This document shows positions 34,001 to 43,300 of a stretch of DNA of 50,218 bases, piece after piece. The DNA comes from an uncultured Monoglobus sp. (lineage in GTDB: Bacteria; Bacillota; Clostridia; Monoglobales; Monoglobaceae), in contig CANRBF010000014.1 in assembly GCA_947628795.1 (NCBI GenBank), positions 1-50,218 on the forward strand, read 5' to 3'. The stretch's first letter is position 1. Each line of letters begins with the position of its first letter. The translations under genes and the position numbers were made by a program. The notes beneath the pieces are model-generated. The model worked only from the letters and a program-made list of their open reading frames with translations. It made no database searches and was not told where the DNA came from.

Positions 34001-37000
34001 TCTGAGAATAGGTGAGTGTTTCATCTTTAAAGCGCACAGCGGGTCTGTCGGGATATTTTGCCGCCTGCTTCCTGAACATTGACACGATATTCGCAGCGGG
34101 ATAATCCGTTTCCGTTTGGTTAAAGCGCTCAATTTCATCAATATTTTCATCGGTGACAAGGCGTATATCTTTGAGCTTTCCGCCGCCGCAAAGGCCCGCC
34201 GCTATCATTGTGTATACTTTCGCCATGCGCTTTACGGTCTCCGCCGACAGCTTTTCGGCCGCGTATTCAAATCTGAGCCGATAGTCTCCGCTGTTTTGTT
34301 TGAGCACATGAAGCGTAAGCGACGTCATCACATCCTCCGAAACGTGCATTTCCATAGGGATATACCTGCCGTCCACATTCACGCCCGAGAGCATATCGCC
34401 CTGATATACAAAGAAACAGTCGGGGCGTATGCCGTACTCGCCGCAAAGCTGCGGGATATCCGCGCCGTCATGGGCGACAAGCTCATGAAAGGATTTCTGC
34501 ATATCTGTCATGAAATCCGCGCTGTCCGCGTTTTCGTCAATATGCGCGAGCACAGGCAGATTGTGTACCATCATGCCGACGGTGTTCTGCAAAACGGGGT
34601 CGTGCCTGCCGTTTTCGCCTGTGAAGAAAAGCACGTTTTGCTGATTGCAGAAAAGCCTCAGCATATAAGCGTAAGCGCTCATAAACAGCGTGCTTTCTGT
34701 AAGCTGACGCTCGCTTAAAGACGCGATAAGCCTGCCCGACAGCTCATGTCTTTGGGTAAAAAGCGTGGTGTCATACACGCCGAGTTTGCCCTTAAAATCG
34801 GCAAGCTCGGGATCGTCGTCGCTGTAAAGCTCGGTGTCGCTCTCGATATTATCAAGCATTTTTCTGTATACTTCGTTGTCGGCTTGGGTAATTTCGGGAT
34901 GCGCCGCCTCGTACTGTGCGAGGGTCAGGTTGCTCATTTCCTCTTTTGCGGGCGGCTCGCCGCCGTATACCGCGGCAATATTGCCTATTATGATCGAGGC
35001 CGAGGTGCCGTCGCAGATAATGTGGTGCATCACAAGCACAAGGCACAGCCCCGCGGGCGTTTTGAAAATGACCGCTCGCGTGAGAAGGTCGTTTTCCAGA
35101 TCAAAAGGCAGATCAACGCTTTTTGCAAGCGTGTTTTTGTCGGCGATCTCGGTCTGTTTTATCTCCGCCGTTATTTTTCTGCCCGAGGGCACGAGTGACG
35201 GAACGCCGTCTATTATTTTAACCGACGCGCCGAGTATCGGATAATCGCTCAGCACCGTTTCAACGGCGCTTTTAAGGCGCGTCTCGTCCGCCATATCACT
35301 CGGAAGCAAAAGCGAGAACACGTTGTTGTAAGCGGTCCCTTTTTCGTCCTGACAATCAAGATAAATGCTCATCTGCGCCCTTGTGAGCGGATACGAGTCG
35401 GCCTCCTCGCCTTTATATGACGATAATTCCGAGCCGTCTCCGACGGTCTCCGAAAGCAGTTTAGGGGTCTGCGAAGTGAAAACGGAGCTCGCGGATATTT
35501 CTATTCCTTTTTCTCTCAATGCCTTTTGCAGCATGAGCACTTTTATTGAATCGCCGCCGAGCGCGAAAAACTCATCGTTGATCCCTATATTTTCAATGCC
35601 GAGAATTTCCTCAAACGCCTGCGCGATAAGCCTTTGTCTGTCGTTTTCGGGAGCTTTGTATTCGGCGCGCCTTAAATCGATCTCGGGTTTGGGCAGCGCC
35701 ATGCGGTCAAGCTTGCCGTTCGCGTTTACGGGCAGCTTTTCAAGACGCACGAAAAACTCCGGCACCATATATTTGGGCAGCTTAGACGAGAGGGCTTTTT
35801 TCAGCTCTTTTTCATTCTTTTCACTGTCCGATATGTAATACGCCGCTAGGAATATCTGCCCTGTCGCGTCTATAAAATCCTTTACGGCAGTATCGCTTAT
35901 GCCGTCTATCTCCCGTATGGCGGATTCTATCTCGCCCGGCTCAACGCGCTGGCCGTTTATTTTCAGCATCCAGTCCTTGCGGTTGAGATACAGAATATTT
36001 CCGTCGTGCAGGCGCCTTCCGAGATCGCCCGTGTGAATAAGCACGTCGTGGCCGTCGATGTTTTTAAACGGATTCGGAGTAAAGGCCCTTGCGGTCTCTT
36101 CGGGGCGGTGCAAATATCCTTTTGCCATATGACCCGCGATACAGATCTCGCCCTCGTCGGCGATGTTCCCGTTTTCGTCAAGCACATAAGCGCTCACGTT
36201 GCCGCTCGGCTTTCCTATGGGGGTGTTGTCATAAGCCTTGTCCACCTCAAACGTAAGGCACTCTCCCGTGAGCTCCGTCATGCCGTAGCAGTTCAAAAGC
36301 CGATAGCCGTCCGGAGCGATCTGCGACAAACGCTCGCCGCAGCTCACAACGGTGCGCAGGCTGCCGCCCTTTCGGGTGAAGTAGCGCAGCACCTTCGGCA
36401 TTATAACGGCTGATGTTATTTTGTGCTTATCAATAAAATCGGCAAGGCTTTCGGGGTCGCCCTTTAATTCATCGGGGATTATTATTTCGGTAATGCCGTT
36501 CGCGAGACCCGTAAAAATATCACCTACGGAGAGAATAAAATAGAAAGCGACGTTGATTCCGTATATATCATCATCTTTAAGCTCCAAAATACCGCTGTAA
36601 AGCATGATCTCGTTTTTTATTGACTCATGATCATGGATAACTCCTTTGGGTTTTCCCGTTGAGCCCGAGGTATAAATTATAAGCGCGGTATCGTCGGGCT
36701 TTACGCCGCATATTTCCGATATGGGCTCAAAGCCGTACGCGTCGTATATAAAAGCGTCGTCGATGACGATCTTCGCGCCGCAGTCGCTTTGTATGTACGC
36801 CTTGCGGTCCGCGGGATAATGGTCGGAAAGCGGCACATAGGCGCCTCCCGCCATAAGTATGCCGAACATGGCCTCTATAAATCCGATGCCCCTCGCGGCG
36901 GTTATCATCACGGCGTCGCCGCGCCGAATCCCTTGCTCCTTAAGCTTCGCGGCTACGCGGCGCGCGTTTTCATCAAGCTGACTGTAAGTGTCCGTCCTGC

Positions 37001-37070
37001 CCGACGCCGGTTCCGACAAAGCGATCCTGTCGCCGTGCTTTGCAACTTGTTCCATGAATAAATTTATCAT
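28095..37070 (-). CDS. Three-module NRPS with terminal reductase domain (A-T-C-A-T-C-A-T-R)
   Basis: A 2991-residue synthetase. The first adenylation domain spans residues 1-490 (IIYTSGSTGKPKG), with carrier Ser near 506 (GGDSIKVL). Condensation domain 1 follows (HHIICDG near 683), then adenylation 2 (LLYTSGSTG near 1141) and carrier 2 near 1522. Condensation 2 (HHIISDG near 1700), adenylation 3 (CIYTSGSTG near 2153) and carrier 3 near 2538 come next. The last domain, from about 2620, is an NAD(P)H thioester reductase (NVLVTGATGFLGAH), which releases an aldehyde or alcohol. In adenylation 1 the residue aligned with GrsA Asp235 is Ile (FILSVGD), so the starter is probably a carboxylic acid without an alpha-amino group. 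The start is ATG 37070 behind AAAGAGATGA. Similar gut-clostridial clusters make protease-inhibiting peptide aldehydes. Confidence 0.92.
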   Translation of the reverse strand: MINLFMEQVAKHGDRIALSEPASGRTDTYSQLDENARRVAAKLKEQGIRRGDAVMITAARGIGFIEAMFGILMAGGAYVPLSDHYPADRKAYIQSDCGAKIVIDDAFIYDAYGFEPISEICGVKPDDTALIIYTSGSTGKPKGVIHDHESIKNEIMLYSGILELKDDDIYGINVAFYFILSVGDIFTGLANGITEIIIPDELKGDPESLADFIDKHKITSAVIMPKVLRYFTRKGGSLRTVVSCGERLSQIAPDGYRLLNCYGMTELTGECLTFEVDKAYDNTPIGKPSGNVSAYVLDENGNIADEGEICIAGHMAKGYLHRPEETARAFTPNPFKNIDGHDVLIHTGDLGRRLHDGNILYLNRKDWMLKINGQRVEPGEIESAIREIDGISDTAVKDFIDATGQIFLAAYYISDSEKNEKELKKALSSKLPKYMVPEFFVRLEKLPVNANGKLDRMALPKPEIDLRRAEYKAPENDRQRLIAQAFEEILGIENIGINDEFFALGGDSIKVLMLQKALREKGIEISASSVFTSQTPKLLSETVGDGSELSSYKGEEADSYPLTRAQMSIYLDCQDEKGTAYNNVFSLLLPSDMADETRLKSAVETVLSDYPILGASVKIIDGVPSLVPSGRKITAEIKQTEIADKNTLAKSVDLPFDLENDLLTRAVIFKTPAGLCLVLVMHHIICDGTSASIIIGNIAAVYGGEPPAKEEMSNLTLAQYEAAHPEITQADNEVYRKMLDNIESDTELYSDDDPELADFKGKLGVYDTTLFTQRHELSGRLIASLSERQLTESTLFMSAYAYMLRLFCNQQNVLFFTGENGRHDPVLQNTVGMMVHNLPVLAHIDENADSADFMTDMQKSFHELVAHDGADIPQLCGEYGIRPDCFFVYQGDMLSGVNVDGRYIPMEMHVSEDVMTSLTLHVLKQNSGDYRLRFEYAAEKLSAETVKRMAKVYTMIAAGLCGGGKLKDIRLVTDENIDEIERFNQTETDYPAANIVSMFRKQAAKYPDRPAVRFKDETLTYSQIDDISERIANKIRSLGIGGGDVVSILIPRCAYMVTASLGALKSGAAYQPLDPAYPADRLAFMMADADAKLLIADEELLSKVPEYKGAILLTKDIPDLPNRGRIEKDPEPNDLFTLLYTSGSTGVPKGVMLEHGNIANFCCWYRDFYKMDEHSRAAAYASYGFDANMMDMYPALTAGACVCIVEEEIRLDLIELEKWFDRLGITHSFMTTQIGRQFYSMASPEKLKYLSVGGEKLVPIRPKDTNTRFYNGYGPTECTIFTTVMPVKRIYERVPIGKAISNYKCYVVDENLRRLPPLVPGELLIAGRGVARGYLNRDDLTEKAFIRNPFSNDEDYKRAYRSGDVVRLLPNGEIDFIGRNDGQVKVRGFRIELTEVEGVIREFEGVTDATVQAFEDEETGEKYIAAYIVGDGEINISALNDFIIERKPSYMVPSVTMQIPSIPLNQNQKVNKRELPKPVRKQDEIIPPQNETQQKIFDIIAEVLGYADFGITTDIYDAGLSSIGAVRLNVLLSKAFDAPVKTSDLKENNTVEKLERFFARAEKSEVFETRPDYPLTKTQEGIFVEAIAHPETTIYNIPVLLKLGGGIDENRLKTAVIRAINAHPYIKTRLFMDDDGNIRQRRTDGDLSFDEISIETVVADDIESIKPRLAKPYNLLGGRLFSAKLIKADGLYLFLEMHHIISDGASLSIILRDISRAYDGEELAAESYSSFEAALSEEKARASEEYAKAKDYYASLLGGCDTDCLPKPDKNDPETKAGFMTLRSSLSPKEVEAYCQKHKVTPNGFFNAVFGFVLGRYNNADDAVFTTIYNGRSDSRTENAVGMFVKTLPVYCDIDGQKTVLELVKETGSQLLDSMENDVYSFAEISREYGVSADIMVAYQDSGISEHVIGGEKCGVTTLSLDAAKSKLSVDITIKDGAYEYAAEYYSNLYSDGFIKTFMSSVDAAAASFIVSAYISEVSMLSSEDAEAIKSFNDTDYPIELVNVNKLFEAQAAAHPERTAVISCGKSLTYGELNERANRIARSLIEKGVRLDEPVGMLLPRDVNIPAAEYGIMKAGGAFLPMLPDYPDDRVDFCLRDSHARFVITTDELKQERAELFGGKPYTALALSELLQNENASDPETDIPENSLAYCIYTSGSTGTPKGVMIEHGSLCNFVNANPKNKETFEYVNGGKTALAIAAVSFDVSVMEIHISLCNGMTVCIATDEEIHDPLALAKLIEENNVEVMSGTPSFMTNIAEIPQTAKALSRIKMYDLGAEAFTPPLYGLLRKASPDAVIVNGYGPTETTVSCIAKVMTSGENITIGNPAANVKAYIIDKHRHILPAGAKGELAIGGLGVGRGYVGLEKKTAEAFIELENGRAYRSGDIARYLPNGEIEFFGRADNQVKLRGLRVELDEIMNVMCGYPDVTNAVVIVKGEGQQQYLCGYFTASKQIEKQALTEHLKKSLAHYMVPSVLIQLDKLPMTKNGKIDKKALPEPDAAQQRSAGRKAANDTEQIFCDMFAAVLGLDAVYADDDFFELGGTSLLASKIAVRCMTQNIPVVYKDIFDNTTPEKLAAFVNASETPPVETKTADEINISEEVEPLYDVLKYNTAQHVGEINYTDIGNVLVTGATGFLGAHVLKQLIDSGAEKIFCLARNNGKLTAEERVKMMLMFYFDDTYDELFESGITVIDSDITSENLTDKLRGYDFDTVINCAACVKHFTNSDILEKVNVEGVENLIAACLELDKSLVQISTVSVGGESINGSIPEYVKLSESMLEFGQNLDNKYVNTKHRAEKAVLTAVRDKELRGKVIRVGNLMSREKDGEFQANFRTNNFMNTLRAYAALGCFPISELDTEVEFSPIDCVAAAILKLAGTPPEFTMFHAYNSHFVHMDNVIEGMRENGIIIKNVSDEEFEKRFNEMLSSDEKSMEVSALISYKENDAEHRMIESVNKFTVKALYKLGFSWPLINENYISRAINALVTLGFFDNAADIK

Positions 37071-37387
37071 TTTGCATTCATCTCTTTCATTTTAAATTTA
37101 TACGATTATGCTTTAAGATCGCACATCCGAAACATACTGTCAAATTATTCACAACGGACAACTCGTTCCGGAACTTGTATTTCTTTTATCATATCACAAA
37201 AGACACAATATTTCAACAATAAATTTATTTCGTCCGCCTACTGCGCAGCAATCGGCGGAACGGACCCGCGGCGGAATCGGGCATGGGCTGTTTAAATTTT
37301 GAAAAACGGAGTTTTCTGCACGCAAAGACCACCGGCTAAGCCGGTGGTCTTGACACAGGACTTTTTACAGTCCTTCTTTTGGTTATC
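37071..37387. other. Gap between the NRPS operon and the surface-protein gene
   Basis: AT-rich upstream region of the NRPS. A TTGACA is present on the minus strand (plus 37139-37144) but no -10 lies at the right distance, so the NRPS promoter is not assigned. The right-hand part holds two hairpins described separately. No small gene is seen. Confidence 0.6.
37325..37374 (-). terminator. Double hairpin ending the surface-protein transcript
   Basis: A 12-bp stem at 37325-37351 (AGACCACCGGC and complement, loop TAA) and a smaller AGGACT/AGTCCT stem at 37357-37374 lie 14-60 bp beyond the stop codon of the 3104-residue protein. On the minus strand the larger hairpin is followed by TTTGCG. The larger hairpin also resembles palindromes found at IS200/IS605-type ends, but no transposase is nearby. 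Confidence 0.6.
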
Positions 37388-40300
37388 TTATCTTTCGGGG
37401 TTTGTGTATCTTATGAGCATCACCGCGGTCTCGGCTCGGGTTATGTCGGAGGCGGGTCTTAGGGTGTTGTCCTCGTATCCGTTTATTATCTCCTTGCCGC
37501 AGGCCCAGGCCATTGCCTCCTGCGCGTATCCCGAAACACTGCCGCTGTCGGCGAATGTCGAAATGTCCGCGCTCGCGCTGACGTCCTCTCCCAGCTGCTT
37601 TGAGTATCTCCAGAGTATCGCCGCCGTCTGCTCGCGGGTCACCGCGTCATTCGGGCCGAAGGTTCCGTCTCCGTAGCCCTCGATCACTCCCGTCTCGGTT
37701 CCCCAGGTGACTGCCGAGGCGTAATACTCGCTTAAGTCAACGTCGGAGTATATCGGTTCCGCTGCGGAATTCGCGCCGTCCAGCCTGTTCAATATGCAAA
37801 CGAACATTCCGCGGGTCAGCGTGTCGTTCGGAGCGAACATCGTGTCTGTCTCGCCTATCATAAGTCCCAGACTGTATATCTCCGAAACCGCCTGATAGTA
37901 CCAGTCGCTCGGATTCACGTCGGTGAACGGCAGTCCGCTGCCTGCAGCGGGCGCCAATGTCGGCGCTGTCGGCTGTTCGGGGCTTGGCGCTGCCGAAACA
38001 TCGGGTGTTGTCGTTGCGGCGGGCGTCGCCGTTGCGGCCGTTCCTCCGGTCGAGAATCCCGAACCGCCTATCGAGCCTCCGCCTCCGCCGTAGCTCGGCC
38101 TTGAGGTGTGAGCCGGCGTTGCCGTGGGCTCGGCCGTGGGAACAGTTGAAGGCTCCGTTGTGGGAGTTGTCGGCTCCGTCGTCGGAGCATTTGTAGGCTC
38201 CGCTGTGGGTGTTGTCGGTTCCGTTGTGGGAGCGTTTGTAGGCTCCGCTGTGGGAGCGTTTGTCGGTTCCGTTGTGGGAGCGTTTGTAGGCTCCGCCGTG
38301 GGTGTTGTCGGTTCTGTAGTCGGAGCGTTCGTCGGTTCTGTCGAAGGCTCGGTCGTTACCGAAGGTTCGGTTGTCGCCGAAGGCTCCGGCTCAAGCGAAG
38401 GTTCGGTTGAAGGCTCGGGTGCGCTCGTCTCTATCGGCTCAACAGTCGCCGAGGGTTCCGGCTCAAGCGAGGGTTCGTTTGAAGGCTCGGGTGCGCTTGT
38501 CTCTATCGGCTCAACCGTTGCCGAGGGTTCGGGCTCGATCGAGGGCTCGGTCGTTACTGTCGGCTCCGCCGTTGCCGAAGGTTCGGGCTCAAGCGAAGGC
38601 TCGGTTGAAGGCTCGGGTGCGCTCGTCTCTATCGGTTCAACCGTTGCCGAGGGTTCCGGCTCGGTCGAAGGCTCGGGCTCGGTCGAAGGCTCCGCTGAAG
38701 CTGTTGCAGAAGGTTCGGGCTCGGTCGACGGTTCCGGCGTTGCCGTGGGTTCGGGTGTGTCAACGGGTCCCGGCGGTACGTCGGTGTACAGCGTTATCGC
38801 TCCGTCGTACAGCTTGATATACGCGTTGCCTTGGTTCTGCATTGTCACTGACGCGTCGCTGATCGTTATATTGTAATTTCCGTCCTGCGCGTCTTCCTTT
38901 GCTCTTAACTCAAGCAGGCATATCTCGTCGTCGATCGGCACTTTTCCCGTGCAGCGTATCGTCACGGTTCCCTCGCCGACAACCGCCGACATCGCAGCCG
39001 CTATTTTCTCGTCCGCCATAACCGACACGAAATCAAACGTTTCACTGTCGTAATTTATTGTCAGCTTGTAGTCCGAAACATCTCCGCTCGCAAACATATA
39101 TACCGGTATATATGCATCCTCGCCTGCTTTGCAGTCTACATATCCGGGCGTCAGCAGCACGCCTTCTGTCCATGTGCTCCTAACCGTGTACGTCGCCTCG
39201 GACATGCCGCTGTATTTCATGCCTTTCTTGACTGCGACCGCCTTTATCGTCGTCTCCCCGGTTATCGCTATGCCTCCGTTATACAGTTTGGCATTATCGG
39301 AGGTCAGCGTCTCTTCGGTGGTGTAATATATTTCGGCTCCGTCGGTTGCGCATGTAAGCGTTACTATGGTGCCTTTGTCCACTTCTCCCGAAGGATAACT
39401 GAATCTCGGCGCGCTTACGGTGTTAACCTCGATAGTTTTTTCGGCTATGCCGCTTGCAATCATGCCTTCTTTGTACGCTATGGCCTTAACGGTCGCCGTT
39501 TCGCTGAGCGTAAGCTGATCGGTATATTTCGGGCTGTTTTCGTCGGGCTCGGTTCCGTCGGTGGTGTAGCGGATCTCGGCGCCGCCCGTGGCGCAGGAGA
39601 TAGTCACTTTCTTTCCGTCATAGTAATCCGCGGCGTTTATCAGCGGTGTCTCCACCGTTTCGGGAGACGCCTCGGGCACTATTACCGTGACGGTAAACTC
39701 AGCTTTGCATTCCCCGTATGTGACTGTTATTTTCTGCTGTCCTACCTGATCGGTAAGCTCGCTGATTTCATATTCGGTTATATCCGCCGTTGTGTTATTG
39801 TTGTAGCTTGCTATAACGGTCATTCCGGTGGTGTCAAGCTTTTCGCCTTGGGTGTATTCCAGTCTGTCGGGCTTTTGAGTTATCTCTATTCCCGTGACGG
39901 ACTTGGGCACTACCGTTATATCAAACTTAGCCTCGAATTCTCCGTATGTAACGGTCACAGTCTGCTCGCCGACTGTTGATGTATTGTATCCCGATAATTT
40001 ATAATCGGTTATCTCTACAGTTTCTACTGTGAAACCGTTGGAGTAAATCGCATTGACAACAAGTCCGCTTGTGTCAAGGGGCGTGCCCTCGATGACTGTT
40101 GTATTGCTCGGCTCTGATGTGATTTCTATTCCCGTAATTGTCAATTTAGGTATCGTCTCGGTCACCGTGCCGAACACGGAATTATTATACTCCTGCGAGC
40201 CGTCGCCGGTCGATGTGGGCTTGGTCTCTGCGCCCGGAGTCCAGAAGTCTGTGTTGGTAAGCTCCGGCAGCACATAAGTGTCAACGCTGTCGCAGCCAAG

Positions 40301-43300
40301 ACAGTATCTTTCGGCTTTTCCCTTTGCGTCTTGCGTCGGGGCTTCCGTTATCTTCCAATCGCCGTATTTGTGATGCACCGTGAAGTTGTTGGTCGCCTCG
40401 GCCTCGGGGAGCTCGCCTACGGGGAATATGGCCTTTATCGTATAATTTCCCTCTTTATACGGGGCGTCTTCCGTATAAGTCGAATCGTCGGCGCCCTGTG
40501 CCTTAAACTCATATGTCACGTTCTCGGTGCCGCCCGCATACATGGCTACCGGCGCCTGCATTCCCAGGCCTCCGCAGTAGTAGTCCTGCATTGTCACGCT
40601 CGGTTTGTCGCTTCCCTCGATTATGCTCGCCGGGAATTCAAGCGGAACATCTTGTTTTGATTCCTCAATGCTGTAATAGTCAGCGTCGTCTCCGAAAAGC
40701 ATGATCCGGGTGATATTCACGGTTTTGTATTCGCCGACTTCCGCCGAGGGGCCTTCCTCATTCGTGAACTCTCCTAACGCCAAGGCGTAAACATCATCCT
40801 CATCAATGTTCAGCGGTATCAAAAGCATATCCGCGTCGGGAGTTTTGTCATACGCCTTGCTGAACGCTATCGCCGCGTATTCGATCGGTTTCGGGTTCAT
40901 AACCACCGTTATCTCATCGCTGCCGCTGCCCGACAGGTTCACGCTTCCGCCGTACTCCGCGCGTATCTTGTTTTCGCCAATGGCAAAACGTTTATCCGCA
41001 GTCGTCACGAGCGTCGCTGTGCCGCTGTCTTTGGTTTGGTTGGTGTATTCAACATCGGCCACGCCAAGCAGGGTATCGCCAAGGTAGAAGTTGACCGCGT
41101 CGGTCACAGCCGCGAGACTTATGCCCGAATCGGCTCTTGATACCTGAGCCGTCAGCGTCAGAGGATCGCCATAGGTCACCTCTTGGTCGGCGGTTGTCTC
41201 AACATGCGAGGCCCTTGTTCTGATCGACAGTCTGACAAGCAGTTCGATGTCACTTGTTCCGTACTCGTCAACGCTCATAAGCGCGAGGCCCGGCTCGTTT
41301 TCTTTCGCGTTGATCCTGATGTTGTATTCGCCCATAGTCAGACCCTTGGGGATAAGCAGCGTGCTGCCGTTTGTTATTATCGCTCCTGTCCTGCCGTCGT
41401 CTGTTATCGTGTAGGTGAAGTTTCCTTTAGAAGAAACACCTTCTTTAGCGTAGGATATATAATTGTCAAGATCGACTGTTATCGCGGGATCGTAGCCCTC
41501 GTCGGCCTTGAGCTTTATCACATCGCTCTCGCCTCCAAACTTCACTCTGCCGATCGGGTACAGCGTCAGATCTTTCATCACCTGCGTCTGAGCGGTAAAC
41601 TCATCGTATGGTTCGCTCTCGGTCGTTGACCACTTTGTAAATATCTGTACATCGTTCTCCGAGGACAGTTCGGGAAGAGTTACCGTGCCGCCGTAGTTCA
41701 CATACTGCGGCGCAAATATCGCGTCGCTGCTGCCCGCGTTGAATTCCACTCTGTATACCTGTTTGTTTATGTCGCTCGTCAGTATCGGGTGCTCATCCTC
41801 TCCGATGGTCTGGCCCCATATCGGGCCGGCGCCGCCGTTCTGGAGCAGGTGAGCGACCGAGCCGCTCATGAGTTCATCAACGGTCTTGGCTTCGGGACTT
41901 CCCGAACCGCCCGAACCTCCTATCCCGCTCGGGGCCGTGCCCTCAAGGTAATAGCAGTTGGTCGCTTTGCTGTCCGGGCTTCCGCTGCCGCCCACTATAG
42001 CGCCGACATAGGCCGGTCCGCTGACGTGGCCTAAATTGAGGCTGTTGCTGATATTGGAGGCCGCCAGATTGTTGAGATCTTTCTCAAACGAGCCGACGAT
42101 TCCGCCTGTTTTCACGGCGTTTTTTCCGTTGGTCCAAACATCACATTCATTCAGGCAGTTTTCAATAGTTCCGCCCTCGATGCAGCCGATGATGCCGCCC
42201 GAAAAATCTCCGCCGTTGACCGAGCCCGAAACGGCCAGGTTTTTGACCATTCCGCCTCTGACAACTCCGAACAGACCGGTGTATTCGCCGCCGTTTACGT
42301 AAAGTCCGCTGATAGTGTGGCCGCCGCCGTCGAATATGCCTTTGAACGGGTGCTCATAGTCGCTGCCGATAGGCGTCCATGACTCTTTGCCCTCGCCGTA
42401 TTTTTCCGACAGGTCGATATCGTTCGTAAGTTTAAAGTATGCGCTGCGCGCGCCATCATTTACATATTCCCTGACTGATTCAAGCGTATCAAGGTCGGGG
42501 ATCTCATACGGAACGTCGGGTGTGCCGTTTCCTTTTATTCCGATCTCGGGATTTCTGAGAAGAATCGGCCTTCCCAAAATCGGGCTTTGTTTCCAAGAGT
42601 ATTCTCCCAGCGTTCCGGCCAAACTCTCAAATTGCCGGTCATCTTGCGCCGCTATGCCGGAGTCGTCTCCGGTGCCGCACGCGCTTTGGGCCGCGGTGCT
42701 CAGATAATATACGTTCTCGCTGCTGTTTGCGCTTGAAATTCCGTAAACAGCTCCAACGTTTGTGTTTCCCGTGACCGCGCCGTAATTATAACTATTGACG
42801 CAGCGCGCGCTGCCGTCCGGCAAAACGGTGTCGATCTCCCGATTTCCCGCTATGCCGCCGATATTTTCATCGCCGGTGACGGTTCCCGCGTTATACGAGT
42901 TTATAATTCGGCCGGTGTCGTGTCCCACGATTCCGCCCACGTTTGTTTTTCCGCTTACCGCGCCTATGTTGTACGTTTCCCTTATGAAGTCTAACGGATT
43001 GTTTTGATAGAAGCCCAAAATTCCGCCCACGCTGTCTTTTCCGTCAACCTTGCCGCTGTTCGCGCATGATCTTATTCCAAGACAGTCGGTGCCGGAGGCG
43101 GCGATGCCTCCCGTGAAGTCCCCGCCGTGAACATCTCCGCTGTTGCTGCAGTCGGTTATATAAGACAGACATACCATGTCCGCGTATCCGAGTATGCCGC
43201 CCGTATAAAGTACGCCTGAAACATTGTTATTGTTTGTGCTGTTTTCTATCGCCGCATCAGATGCGCGCGTATAATAATACCCCGCGATGCCGCCGGTGTT

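Noticed and set aside
37325..37351. Remnant of an IS200/IS605 element
   Set aside because: The ACCACCGGC palindrome is suggestive, but there is no tnpA/tnpB sequence and its place after a stop codon is explained by a terminator.
38124..38876. 250-codon plus-strand frame rich in Gly, Ser and Val
   Set aside because: It is the complement of the Pro/Glu/Thr repeats of the surface protein; no ribosome site or signal, composition explained by the repeats.
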